A DNA stretch of 64,000 nt, from contig NC_088712.1 in assembly GCF_963576615.1 (NCBI RefSeq), positions 15,917,527 to 15,981,526 on the forward strand. Direction: 5' to 3'. Positions 1 through 12,399 of the stretch are shown one piece after another. The translations under genes and the position numbers were made by a program. Position 1 is the first letter of the stretch. Every line of letters begins with the position of its first letter. The notes beneath the pieces were generated by a model, which made no database searches, was not told where the DNA came from, and saw nothing but the letters and a program-made list of their open reading frames with translations. The stretch is from Watersipora subatra (Eukaryota; Bryozoa; Gymnolaemata; Cheilostomatida; Watersiporidae).

Positions 1-320
1 GTGTGTTGAAAATTGCTGAATATAGCCCCTGTCACGGAGTGATAGCAAATATGTAATATAAAAAGTCAATGCAGTCCTGGGGCATATTAAAAAATATATT
101 TGACCCACTAGTTATCCTGAATGATTGAGGCCGCGCAGCGGCTGAGGGAGCGCGCTGGCGGAGAGGGTCCGGGAGGGGCGCCCGAGCGCCCTTCCAGTGG
201 GGGGTCCGGGGGTCACACCCGGAAAATTTTTTTCTAAAATGGTGAACATTTACAGCATTTCAGAGCGTTTTGCAAGATTCTACTGAGTCCACAAATAACC
301 AAAATTCGAACATAATATAT
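1..320. other. Non-coding flank with a GC-rich island
   Basis: No coding region is supported here. Bases about 125-220 stand out: they are strongly GC-rich (runs such as gccgcgcagcggc and gggggtccgggg) inside otherwise AT-rich DNA. That composition break suggests a piece of a dispersed repeat or old insertion. The phrase tttgacccactagt occurs near 100-112 and again near 700-713, so a small repeat may bracket the palindrome that follows. Promoter function cannot be judged. Confidence 0.4.
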
Positions 321-475
321 AATATAAAACAGTCAAAAGTTAAAAGCGAGTACGTATAAAACTACAAATGTATTTCGTATGGTCAAAAACTAGATTTTAT
401 ATCAAGTTTTTAACCATACAAAACAGATTTGTAGTTGTATATGTACTCGCTTTTAACTTTTGACGATTTTATATT
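321..475. repeat. Long imperfect palindrome (fold-back element)
   Basis: Bases 321-390 and 406-475 are reverse complements over about 70 nt with a few mismatches, separated by about 15 nt. The arms contain gttaaaagcgagtac on the left and gtactcgcttttaac on the right. A fold-back of this size is typical of a small MITE or the remains of an inverted duplication. No flanking target duplication was recognised. It lies about 475 bp upstream of the first recognised exon of the transposase-like gene. Confidence 0.8.
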
Positions 476-950
476 ATTTTAGCTCCCAATACCTATATAC
501 TATATATCTATATGTCAGTGTATTATGATGGCGCTAGAGATTTAAACAAAACTAACTAATGTCGATTGGCTCAATGACAGCAACATGTTATCTCATAATC
601 TCCTTTGTGATCTTTACTAGATTTAATCATGTTAAGGCAATACAAAGAGGTACTGTTATGTTATGCAATAATACATGATCTCACTAATGAGTTTTGGTTA
701 TTTGACCCACTAGTGAAATTTTCACTCACGAAAACTCGTAACTCGTGCCCTGTCAAATACGCCCCTGAATTGCAGTCAATTGACAATATTCACATTAGAT
801 CACTTGCCTTGGAACCATTGGGGTGTTTAGAGAAATAAAGATATGATAAAAGCCTGTTTGGAAATAAGCCTCTTTCGTTTGAATTTTCCTTAAAGTGTAC
901 ACCAACCAATTAATTGTATCCTAACCTAAATGTCGTGTTGTGGCTTGTAG

Positions 951-3900
951 GAATCGACTCCAATTCGCTACAACAACACCGCTAGAAGACCATTTTACTA
1001 TGTATCCGTACTATCAACTCTCCAGGTAAATACTTGTGCGCTTAATAACTGCAAACATGCAAGATAACTTCTGAGAGAAAATATATGAAAAAGGTTGTCA
1101 AATGTGCTGCGCTTGTCATAGTTCTGCGATTTCAATAAGAATTGATTCCTGCTAATTACCGTTAGTGAACTGGCTATGGACAAGTAATTTTTTCAGGATT
1201 AGCTCTTTAAATTTTTTTCAGTGACACAGCTAAGTTAGTGTAACAAGTTAGGTTCCCTAGGTTGATAGTTGGTCTACAGTTAGTGAGTTTATTTATAGTG
1301 ACTTATTTTGCTAATTGGCTTGGCCATGTTCCCATTGTACTGAACATATCTTTATTTCAGACCATTTGTAAACCTAATTTGCTAATGATTATGTAAACAA
1401 AGAGCGCCTTAGCTGTTCCCATCAACAATATAGCAATGAACAATAAAGCACTTGTCACCCTGAAGAGTTGCTCTAATTTATCAGACAAATATAAACATCA
1501 CACAATAGGGTTCCATGAGGAAATTGAGTCATCTTTGACTAGAAACACAACATTGTCGACCAACTATCATCACCTCATGGAACCTAACTAAATGCTAAAA
1601 GTACAACCAACATTTTGCTTTCAAAATTATGCAAAAAAGCTTTAGTCTATGTTCTCATGTATTCATTCATCTGTTTGCAGATAATGTTAGATAGTCCAGA
1701 AATCCGGAATGTAGTACAGTTTCCAATATTCTCTCCAGATGGGGCAATCAAAGACTGCATAGATGCTGATTATGCACAGAATTCTGACTTTTTTGCTGAC
1801 GGGCAAAAGATAATGGTAGCAGCCTATTATGATGATATTGAAGTGGTATGTCAGCTCAAATAAAAGTGTGTTGATTTAAGGATCATAAAGCCCTTCAACT
1901 ATGCTACACAAAACTTATTGGCGACTACTGCCTTCTCAAATTTAAGTGCTCATCTAACACAGAAGAATTGGGCATAATTCTGCGTAGGCCTATAAATAAA
2001 TTTACCATTTATGTTTCGGTTGTGTCAACATGCAGATGTTCAGGTCCCATCACTGACCGTCGTACATGGCTTTTCAAATACTCAATAGTTTTCATTTTTG
2101 TTGATCCTTATCACATGCGTTGGTTTGAGGTCATATTCTTTTGATAATCGTCATATTTTTCTAGGTGAATCCAATTGGCTCCAAAAGAAAAAAGCACAAG
2201 ATAGGTAAAGTGGAATTTTGCTGCATGTTTTCAGGAACAGAATTTCGTGGTTTTACAATATTTGTTTTTTTTTAAACAGCATATCTCACACTGTTGTGTT
2301 TTTCATGGTTAGCTCTTTTCTATTGGACGTTACTGAATGTCCCGCCTCAGCACAGATCCCAATTGAAATTCATACACCTGTTTGCTGTGGCATACTCTGC
2401 TGACGTTAAAGAATATGGAGTCCAAGCTATCCTTCTAAAGTTTGCCGAGGAAATTAATGTACTCAAGAAGGTAATCATAATATTCTTATAGTAATAGGTT
2501 AGCTTTGAAAACCGGAGCTAGAGTCTGGCAATGAATCTAAACTTCAAGTTATTTGACCTCTTTTCTGGCTAGTGAAAGAGTTTCTTTATGAAAAGTCTAT
2601 GATCGAAAATGTATTTTATTCCATTGTTTGAAAAGGATAAAACAGTAAAGATTCTATGTCTTTTATTCAGGATGGTATTGAAGTTGTGAATCGGGACGGA
2701 AAGGACATCTATAAAGGATCTTTGCTTTTTTTTATTGGCGACACTCCAGCAGCCAATATGGTAGCAGGGTTTAAAGAAGGAGTGGGAGGGGCAGCCATGA
2801 AATGTCGGACGTGTTATGGTAGCTCACAAGAGATTATCCAACAGGTTTGTGTGTTATGGTATACAGTTTATTGCAGAAGTGTGCTTGTTGTGTTAACTTT
2901 TTTAGTTATGCACTTATCATAAGACTTTTATCTTGAATAGAAGCTATTCCGTGCGCTGAATCAGGGATTATGTTAATGCTGTCGCACGTCGCTACTAGTG
3001 TGTGGTTGCTAAGTTTCTGAATTTCTAGTTCTTTTCGTCAGTGTGATGCGAAACTTTGTATTGCTTTCTATTGCTTTTAAACATGCTACAGTTTAACCAC
3101 ACGGAGTTTAGACTGAGAGACATAGAGAGTCACCGTCGCCACTGTCTCCTTCTCGGTCCAGAGATGCCTGCTCGGCAGCGTGTAGAATACTCAAAGCGAT
3201 ACGGAATCAACTCGCTATCCATATTAGATAAGATCGATGGATTTGATGTTTGCCAATGCATTCCTGTTGACATTATGCATATTGTGTGCGAAGGAACTCT
3301 TCCTTATGCCATAAAGGGGTTCGTATCTAGGCTACTGGAAAACCGAATAATTTCTATATCGTCATTGAATGAACACATCAAAAACTTTCCATACAGAGGA
3401 GACGACAAGAAAAATGCACCCAGTAGCTTGGAAAGATCTTGCTTCAATGGACTAGACACCGGAAAAATTGGTCAATCTGGTTCGTATTCAGCCTACTGCA
3501 GTTGAATACGTTTTTGTTTGATTTCGACAGTCAATGAGGAATGCTAATGATCTAAATTCTAAACTGGTGATTTGTGGAGCGACTTTCCCAATCTAAACCA
3601 CTACAATATTTTAGCATTTTTTTAAAGTCCTATTATGTTTGTTGCTTCGTGTAAGAAATAAGGTAAAATAGTTTTTCAAATTTTGATATATTTTTCCTTT
3701 TCACGCAACTTATGCTTTTTGTAGATCTAATCTATAACTCTTTTTTCAGCAACTCAAACTATCTGTTTGGGCTTTCTTCTACCTTTAATACTGGCTGGCC
3801 ACAATATTGAAGAGATTCCAGAATACAGACTGCTGTTGATGATGGTTGAAATTACCTCCGTTCTGTTGGCATATTCGTTCAACAAAGACCAGATTACAAC

Positions 3901-5348
3901 CGCCGCAACGCTAATAAAATTATACCTAGAAACCTGGGTGACCGTATATGGAGCTCACACCATTACTCCCAAGATGCATTACTTGGTACACATCCCCTAC
4001 TACATAGTGAAGTGAGTTCTCAGGCAAAAACTCTATAATTTTATCAGGCCAGTATAAATATATATAGCATGATTCATGTCATTCCAATTTAATGGCAAGC
4101 GGTCCGCTGGCTGCGGTATGTCGGTTGGTTCAGCATCCCACTTTACAGTGATGTTTTTTTTAAAAGTATGTCTCAATCTCAAGCATTATTTTACTATGTA
4201 ATTATCAGTTGTCACATAAAAACTTTAAACTTCATGTAACTTTATGTAACTGTTTACCAGATTTGGTCTTCCAAGAGGAACCTGGTGCTTAAGGATGGAG
4301 GCTAAACATGCGTTCTTCAAATCATTACGCATGAGAAACTTTAAGAATGTGCCGCTAAGTCTAAGTAACAGACACCAACTCGAGTTTTGCCATGATTGGG
4401 CAGATGCCAATGTGCATGGCGTATTGCATCACAACAATGCCAAAACCAAGGGCGCACGTAAGTATTGCAGTGGCTGATATCTCAATAGTGTTCGAGTAAC
4501 GGAGTTGGTGCGTGCATGGAAATATGTTAGTTTACTGAACATTTCTAGAAATTGGGGTACTCTTTTGAGGTATTGTCTGAAGACTTTGGAGTCATTTTGT
4601 TATCAGAGTACTCCTCTATCGGAGTACTGGCTTTTCGGTCACCATGTGCAGTAGTCATAGGCTTTCCTGATAGTTCTCATGCATCGAGTTTTGAAATCGC
4701 TGCTTTACAGTAACGTGTTCTGAGGAATCATCCACTTGGTTTTTGTCACCTGAGACAGATAGCTGTTGTTAAATGCTATGGCTAATTTCTGCTCTAACTT
4801 ATCGAACAGGCTTTGAGTAAGATAATTTTTTCTTGATAGGCACCGCTGAAGACAGTCCTGAACCACCTGAGCACATCCAGGAGAGTTTGGGAGATTGCAC
4901 ACAATGCTGCAACACCATCACAATATCTGGTAAGTAATGGGATACGCTGTAAGTAAGCTCTATTGAACTGTTATTGTTATTCAATCACTTATTTATAAAC
5001 AAATCTTCAAAACACAAAGATTATTCTACACTGTCTTGCTTTGTAGGTTTTAGATATAGCATTGGGGACGCCTTTCGTCTAGCTAGCGATACCTATGGAG
5101 TAATTCTGCAAATAGTGGCTAACAATGACTATATTACAGCCTTTCTACTAGAAGAATATAAAGCAGAATTGTTTGAAGCTCGGCTCTTCGCTCACAAATT
5201 GCAATGTACCGGAAATTTTGTTTGGCGGCTGGTATCTAGTCTACCCCACCACCATCCATTATATGTATATAAACTGCCGCCATTTCAACCCGCTTGTTAT
5301 ATTCAGCCAAGGTATTTTTTTGATCCTGAATTTGTTGATACCGTATGA
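951..5348 (+). CDS. Ten-exon transposase-derived protein, DDE-type family, open throughout
   Basis: Proposed exons are 951-1025, 1681-1845, 2165-2204, 2313-2470, 2671-2844, 3092-3479, 3750-4011, 4261-4457, 4840-4929 and 5047-5348, ending in TGA. Every intron is GT..AG and all junction phases agree, giving 1851 nt (616 residues plus stop) with no lesion. Order of recognisable blocks: YYDDIEVVNPIGSKRKKHK; ALFYWTLLNVPP; a GDTPAANMVAGFKEG block followed by CRTC; CIPVDIMHIVCEGTLPY; ITPKMHYLVHIPYYIVKFG; WCLRMEAKHAFFK; then NRHQ. I recognise this series from a family common in invertebrate and fish genomes, annotated as uncharacterised or transposase-domain proteins and probably EnSpm/CACTA-like. 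The acidic residues in the first, third and fourth blocks are candidate catalytic positions (inference). The C-terminal FQPACYIQPRYFF block fits the family end. The first exon is internal (phase 0), so the N-terminus is not located. It could be a live transposon copy or a domesticated gene; no terminal repeats were identified. Confidence 0.8.
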
Positions 5349-7450
5349 TCCGGTTTTGAGCGCCCCTATTCCTGTAGAGACGGATAATACTTTGAGCTGT
5401 GGTAAATTGTCTTGTTGAATGCTTTTAAGTTTTTATACATTTTGATTAGTGTTATAAAAATCTTTTGTAATTAATTTCCGTCGATTCTGGTAGGGAGGCC
5501 TACTGTTTTAAAGCCAGATGTCGTAGCTTTATATTTTTATTTTACCTAGTGGGCATGAGAGTATTGTCTAGGTTTTGGTTCAGCTTGAAATATATTATAT
5601 TGACCTTGTCATTCACTTTACTTCCCAGAGATTTTCATGTTTCTATGTTGAAAGGTTCAGTTCAACGTACGGAAAACTTGTATGCCTACCCCATTCTGAT
5701 ACTTATTGTCAAAGAAAGACGCTCTCACCATGCTTGAGGAAACATGTTGAAGCGAAAAATACTGACCACAAAAGATCTAACAAAAGACCAGCTCAAACAC
5801 TACATATTTTCAGACCCTGTTTTAACAATCTTGAGGCATCTTTAAAAGTAACTATCTAGGGTACATGATTGGGCAGTGCAAGTAGGCTGAATGTAGTGTG
5901 TGCACCTCATAACAGGACAGGGTATTTGAATTTCTAACAATGAACACAATAAGTTCCAAAATTCCCATTGTGGGAGAACAAAGGAACCCTCTTTGTTTAG
6001 TAGGCAAGGCAAGGGCAAGGCATATTTCTCCCTTAGGTCTTAGCCAATGTTGCCTAATGCCCTCTAAAATACATTTTGCCCTTTACTTTTCAGCTTGCTA
6101 TTGAGTTCACAAAACTTTTGGCGCTCTTTTTTTCTAAACATCCTGAATCAAATTCGGTACACTTACTCTGCTGTAGCGGGCCGCAGTTGTTTTATATTAG
6201 CAGAGGATTGAAGATTTTAAGAAAGGTTCTTTAAATTGGGCTGTGGTGTGGCTAAAATTTGCATGGTCATTTCGTAGATAATGGGTAAGACCCCTTTCTG
6301 TGGGATACCCATGTCACAAGTATTTATGCCGACTTAGTGAACATTCTGGCCCATTGTGAAATCACACACTCTCACTTCACAACCAAGCGATTCGAAATGA
6401 GTCATTTTTATTTTTCTCCCCCCCCACCCACCCCTTCTGTGCAACTTATTGTATTCACTGTCAACAAATCAAGTTTGCTTCATACTATAGCCTATCCTAC
6501 TAACACCCTAGCTGTGTGACTTTTCCATCATCCGTACTGCTGTGCTAATAACAACCCATCATATAGAGTAGTCGATTACGACCTGATGGTTGATTCACAG
6601 CACAGCCTGCTTTAGATTCCTATTTTCATGGGCGACTTCTTGTCCATATTTGAATGATACTTTTTGTATTATGACCCATGGCCTAAAAGGTATCTAAGAA
6701 ATAGCCGATGGTCTAGCTATATTGCGATTGTGTCAAAGCTATGTAGAAAATGTCCGCAATGGAAAATGTCAGCAGCGGCTGCTGTGAGTGAAGGAAATTC
6801 TATGACCAAGATTGAACTGTTTTGGTTTAACATAATTTTATGGTCTTTTATATATACCTTTAGAAAGGGTTATGACTGAGTGGTTAATAGTTTAATCAGC
6901 AGGGTTAGGCATGAGGCAATACACAGCAATACACAGCAACATCAATACCCCGAGATATTTTCAAAGGAGATAAACTCGGCATAGGTGCATTCCCTGGCCC
7001 TGATTTGTAATCAGTTATTTGTGTTGTTCCTTTTTGTTGCTATTAGATCTTTCACAAAACATTTTACGACAAAGAGATCTGGATCATACAGTGATGTTTT
7101 CTATCTATTTTTATTGATATACATGTACAGTTCATTATTTTGCTGAAAAATTCTTGTAAAAATTGTAATTTGAGCTTTTTTGTACGCGTGTCGAAGTGGA
7201 TTTTCCCACAGTGTTTGACGTGTACCCCTCCGCCTCGCAGTGTTTCCCCAAAAAAGTAAATCTGTTTCTAACACTGGTTATAATTATATTTATCACTGAT
7301 GTATTCCAATCTTGATTATTTAAATTTAAGTCGTTTTTGGATGACATTCATCAACTACTATTTGGTTGAAAATATCTTTTCCAGCAAAGCAATGCCTTAC
7401 AGACTAGCGGCTTTTTAGCTAACTCAAAATCCTATTCAATATGTTTCCCA
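5349..7450. other. No gene recognised (3' flank of the transposase-like gene)
   Basis: Only short, unrelated open frames occur here and none shows splice-consistent coding or a known motif. Part of the first few hundred bases may be 3' untranslated sequence, but no clear AATAAA signal follows the stop at 5348. A C-rich run (ccccccacccacccc) sits near 6420. Confidence 0.4.
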
Positions 7451-7508
7451 GTCATTGTTAGCCTGGGTAGGCTCTTCAACAGAAGAGCCTACCCAGGCTA
7501 AGTCATTG
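7451..7508. repeat. Perfect 20-bp hairpin bracketed by a 7-bp direct repeat
   Basis: Bases 7458-7477 and 7482-7501 are exact reverse complements of each other around a 4-base loop (aaca). Immediately outside, gtcattg occurs at 7451-7457 and again at 7502-7508. A perfect short inverted repeat between matching direct repeats has the form of a tiny insertion with a target-site duplication. Confidence 0.85.
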
Positions 7509-7630
7509 TAGTTTAACTTTAAGTGACATAAACTGTTGGCACTTGGTGGTAGTGGCATTCCATTATCAACCAACCACCCAATGGAATGCCACTACAGCCA
7601 ACTGCCAACAGTTTATGTCACTTAAACTAC
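7508..7630. repeat. Inverted repeat with 50-56 bp arms
   Basis: Arms 7508-7563 and 7581-7630 are reverse complements with a few mismatches and one small gap. Shared words are agtgacataaactgttggc on the left and gccaacagtttatgtcact on the right. The spacer is about 17 nt. It directly follows the 20-bp hairpin, so the two fold-backs together (7451-7630) look like one compound insertion into the dispersed repeat described next. Confidence 0.8.
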
Positions 7631-7905
7631 AGCCATTGGAGAGTTTATAATTTCTCTCAACTGTTATTATTATATCTATTGTTAACCTAGCTAGGCCATA
7701 AACAAATTATTAGTTGGTTAATACAGGCTAAGTGTTTTGTGGACCATTTATTCAGCAAAACCGTGCCGAAATACTTTCCATGTCTCTCGCCTTTAAGAAA
7801 GCTTCGTCAATAACTCCAACCTTGGCTTCAAATAAAGTTATGTCTCAGAAGTTCTCGAATACCCGACAACGCAAATAACTCATAAATAACTCACTTTAAA
7901 TGTGG
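7631..7905 (+). repeat. Dispersed repeat, copy 1
   Basis: This segment resembles 9131-9411 in the same orientation. Shared words include ctcaactgttatta, tatctattgtta, aagaaagcttcgt, tctcagaagttctcgaata and ataactcactttgaa-like ends. Copy 2 has extra sequence in the middle (about 9222-9262). Copy 1 carries the palindromic insertion at its left edge, where copy 2 reads straight through tttcccagccattt. The element type is not recognised and no coding function is visible. Confidence 0.75.
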
Positions 7906-9130
7906 TGCCAGGTTAGCCATAATGATAATCCTATTACTCACTCTAAATTTTGTTGCCACTCAATATGGCTAGTATAATAGAAGAGATGGAGGTATAGAGC
8001 TCTACCTTAGCTTAGGACAATTAAAATAATCCTTTGAATGAAGACTTATGAATAGGATTTTTAATTGAATAAAATAACTTTGAAAGTTGTGACATCAGTT
8101 GTGCATGCCAATGCTGCACCGTTTTGTTTGAGAGGCTAACCCAGCACCTTGAAGTTCGAGCAAAGGTTTAAATTTCACAGGTTACACAAAAACTAAGTAG
8201 CCTATTTATGCTTTACTTGAATTTTATTTTTTAATAGGTCTGATTACGCATGTAATTATAGTCAATTTACCAATTGGTAGACACATTTTACTGATAACCA
8301 CAAATGGCTCTCCGAAAGCTCAAAGTCTAATAGACCTACTCCAGTCTCAGTGCTTTTATGAAGGCTACCGTGAAAAATACAAAAATATTTCCCAATAATC
8401 AAGTGGGGCATTATGTAAACAGCTTTTTGCTATTAATAATTGTTTCGACAAAATATTACTTTAGAATTTTCCTCAAAGTGGATGGTGAGGAATGAAAAGC
8501 GAAAAATGAAATTTGTCGCACCCATCACTTTGCTCGTTTCCTCAACGAATCTCCGTAGACTCATCAAGGAAGCTGCTCTACAATCTTGCATCGAAGAGAA
8601 TATGAGGCTCATTATGAGGCGGGATTAAACCACTAATTAATAGTCCTAATCATGCATCTAATTCTAAATTATGCCAATTGGTAATCCACATAGCAGCTTT
8701 TTTATATTACGGGAAAAGTGTTGGGAGCAGTTTTAATGATTATAATCTATCCCAACTTTGGTTACTCAGTTTTGGACTTTGGTTGGCGCCATAGCTGCCA
8801 AGTCTCCCTTTTTGAGAAGGATATTTCTGATATTTTGGGTAAATTTTCCTCTCCACACGCGATTAGCTATTTTTTTATTCAATAATATTAACAGAGTGTC
8901 ATACACTATCAGAAAGAGGGCATGAGAGAAGTCCTTAGACACACATTCAAAGTTTTACAGGGTGTAGGGTATGAACCTCAGTCGTTTAAATCCAAAAAAG
9001 CTAAAAACCTCACTTTTTCAAATCACGGTTACTTGGCACCTATGGTTGGCGCTCATTCCTATTTCGTTGACAATATCTTTACTGACACTGTAAGGTCATT
9101 CATTCAATGTGCGTTTCCCACAGTTTCCCA
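7906..9130. other. No gene recognised
   Basis: Short open frames at 8440-8628 and 8922-9149 show no known motif or splice-supported structure. The second overlaps the start of dispersed repeat copy 2, so it is probably chance. Small unresolved repeats are likely. Confidence 0.35.
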
Positions 9131-9411
9131 GCCATTTGTGAGTTTATGATTTCCCTCAACTGTTATTATATCTATTGTTACCCTAGCTTGGCCATAAAAG
9201 GATTATGAGTTGGTTAATATAAGCCTTGGTGGGATCTATGAGTTGAAATCTCCTCAGACCACTGTTATTCAGCAAAACGGCACCAAACCATTTCATTATA
9301 TAAAATCCATTAAGAAAGCTTCGTTCATAAAGCCAACCTTGGCGTCAAATAAAGTTAAATCTCAGAAGTTCTCGAATACCCGACGACGCGAATAACTCAC
9401 TTTGAAAGTGG
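9131..9411 (+). repeat. Dispersed repeat, copy 2
   Basis: Second copy of the repeat at 7631-7905, same orientation, without the fold-back insertion. It ends near ctcactttgaaagtgg. The matching edge words suggest both copies come from one mobile element or an old local duplication. No terminal inverted repeat was recognised. Confidence 0.75.
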
Positions 9412-11923
9412 TTGATTGTCAAAGAAGCATTAAAATTTTCATCGGTAAAAGCCAGTTTGATGTCAGAAGGAGTGTTCTTTAAACATCGTCATTCCAAAGA
9501 GAAAATTAAAAATCAGACTTGGCGACCATTAAAACCCTCCACTTTTGGCTAATCGTGTCTCACTAAAATTTATTTTATTATACCAAAACACCTTATTTTT
9601 TCTTTTTATTTAATGGCCTTCAATAATCTCTGCAACTGCTGTATATAACCGAAATTCAAATAACATTTTTCTAAAAAGTAATACTCCAAAATCCAAATAT
9701 TAAGTAATTTTAAAAATCTAATCTGAACTGCTTTCCCCTGCGGCTGTAATAAAGGCTAAATAATCTTGAGACATCAAAAATACAGGTTTTATAACTTCTT
9801 CAGTGAACCATCAGAGAGCAAATTTATGATCAATGGGCAAATAACACCTGTCTATGACATCGTAAGCCTACAGAGTTTTACAAGAACCCTAAAGAGTCAA
9901 TGGAGCCGAAGAGCGAAAGGGTCTATTTGTAACGGTATGACTTGTCCCTTCTTAACAAACGTATTAGCTTGTTTTACACCAATAGTCAGGGCCAGTAAGA
10001 TTATAGGTGTCTGTACTATTGAATAAGCAACACAGTGTAGGCTAGGAGGTATGATGGATCCAAAAAACTTTGACAAACCTTTTGTGTTAGCCTACACGCC
10101 CGTTGCAGTTAACCGGTTATTCTTCATGGGATAGCAATTCTGTTATTAATTATTTATATTATAAACCATATTATATCCCTCTAAACAGAGTTACCTAGCT
10201 ATTTTTGGAGCAAGCAGTTAGGAGTACCTCCTAAATTTACCACTCGATATTTTTGTCCAGGCTAATTAATTCCAAATGACTTGCATTACCAACAGTGTTG
10301 CAGTTTGGGTAGGTAAGCCGACAGCTGATTGCCATTGAGAATATGGGAATGTTGCGGTGCTGACAGTATCAGAAAAAATATCGCATGCCAACATCAGAGA
10401 TATAAGGCTGCAATATGTAATGTGTTTTCACCAGACTGACTTGCCACCGTCAGTTTTGGCTCCATTTGGATCTTACAAGCTAGAAAGTAATGTGGTTGTG
10501 CTGACAACTCCTTGATACTTTCAGTATTATACAAATTTCTATGCAGGTTGATTTCACTAAGGATAAAGCTATATACCATTGCGTCTCTTAGTTTGTGAAC
10601 AGCACCGCTTTATTATTATAATTTTATGATTTTTATAATTTAAATATTTTGTTGAGAAAGCTATGCAATAAATTTAGCCTTAGTGGCAAAAAGCTGTCAA
10701 CATCCAATCCAACGCCAAACTGCACAAATATAATAACCCTCTCTAAGATGCTCTGCGACAACCGTTTAGAATTATTTGCTGTTTCCAAACGAATAATGAC
10801 TAAAAATTTTCTATCTTTCTGAAGAACATGAAAAAACACAGTGTTCACTTGAAGTTCCGATGAGATTTACCCTGTACTATATGTATACTAGTTAAAGCCA
10901 CATTGTATGAGACGTGATATTTTTTCAGATTTCGCCAGGAAATGTGTGGCAGATAAGCTAAGTGGAGGATCAAGGATACCAACAGAAAACCTGTGATGCC
11001 GACAGTAAGCGCTTAGATAATCCTATTTTTTTTAACTCAAGAACATAGATTTATTATCTTTAGGCCTACATTGATATTTTTATGTAACTGAAACGACTTG
11101 AGCTTCTAACTGTGGTTTGGGAAGACATAGCTTTATTTTAGCTTTATATTAGGATTTGACTTTGAGGCTTATCAATCGTTATTGTAATATCATAGTACTC
11201 AATGACGCTCACGATTCAATGAGAGTTGCATGAAAACTCTGAGCTATCTTTACTCACATCAAATATATATTTTTAAATTAAAAAAAAACATTTCCACAGC
11301 AGTCAATGTTCTTCAATCCAATCATGAGCATGGGTCATTATTGTTGGTAATTCTTACATTTACTTTGCTAGTGATAAATGCAATAAATGGCATACCGGTA
11401 TGAATTTTCATGACATATTTTAAAATTAAAAATAACAATATCTTTGGTTAGGCAGACCACTCCCATTGCAATATCCTAGTTGTGATTAAAAACTTTAAAA
11501 AAAACTTAATTTTTATTAGATATTCTTGTATCTTACCCCTTTTTACAAGGGTAGATAATATTGAACCTCCAATTCTGTGCAAGGAGGCCGCATTTTCGTT
11601 GCCTGTAAATATATCAATTGACGCCAGTTATGGAAATTTTGTTCATGATATGACAGGTCACCGCTTGGATTCCCAACCCCGTGTGTTCGGATCAGCATGG
11701 TAATCATAACAAGGAAATAGAGATATACCAGAAGTTATCTTGGCATGTCGGTAGCGGTAGCAGGGCAGTATTTATAATATAATATCTACATCTACTCTGC
11801 ACTTTGAATTAACCCACTTTATAGAATGTATCCGGCAGTTTGATGGTTAATAAGACTTGTGTGGTGAAAGTGTAGCATAGGCTAAATAAGTCAATTAAAT
11901 CAACATATTATTTGTATTTTCAG
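9412..11923. other. No gene recognised
   Basis: AT-rich sequence with only short open frames (for example 9766-10026 and 11482-11703) that show no family motif. The frame at 11482-11703 lies a few hundred bases upstream of a candidate exon at 11924 and might belong with it, but no matching donor was found. Confidence 0.35.
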
Positions 11924-12013
11924 ACAGTAGACGCGTTCTCGGTTGTGTCAAGTTGATGTCAGAAATAGACTACAAGAAGAACTCCTCATACGCCAAAAAA
12001 ATTTCACTCTCAG
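11924..12013 (+). CDS. Isolated candidate internal exon of an unknown gene
   Basis: A strong acceptor (tttgtattttcag) precedes base 11924 and a strong donor (gtgagc) follows base 12013. The 90-nt segment between is open in one frame and reads SRRVLGCVKLMSEIDYKK and onward to ISLSG, with two leading bases and one trailing base. No neighbouring exon with matching phase was identified, and the peptide is too short for me to assign to a family. It may be a real exon of a gene whose other exons I cannot see, or a relic. Confidence 0.3.
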
Positions 12014-12399
12014 GTGAGCACAACTATAAAACTTAGTTCTGTAGATGGCAAACCTTTGGAGCAAGCCATCCTTTTTGCAGAATACGTAGGTCCACTAATG
12101 ATCGCCACTAATCGAGAGATAATTGCACTTTCACATTAGTTCTACTAGTAGATAGGCTCAAAAATCTTAGGACATCTTAATGCAGAGCAGTATGCCTGTT
12201 GTTCACATTGTTTCAAAAGAATTGAAGCGGGTTTACGATGCTTCAAAGAAAAAAAGATACATGGGCTGGTGAAGTCACAATGGTCCTGGTCTGCACTGCA
12301 CTGCCGACTTGTCGATTATCACAATTGCATATTTTCCGAGCCATTGTCGATAAAATGAAAAATGAGATTTTAATTGTGAAATTAAGTTAAAATGAACGA

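Noticed and set aside
629-838. Open frame that might be the N-terminal exon of the transposase-like gene
   Set aside because: It ends in a stop with no donor leading in phase 0 to the exon at 951, and shows none of the N-terminal features of the family.
5549-5859. Overlapping open frames after the transposase-like gene
   Set aside because: No splice signal, motif or link to the gene's phase. More likely 3' untranslated or intergenic sequence.
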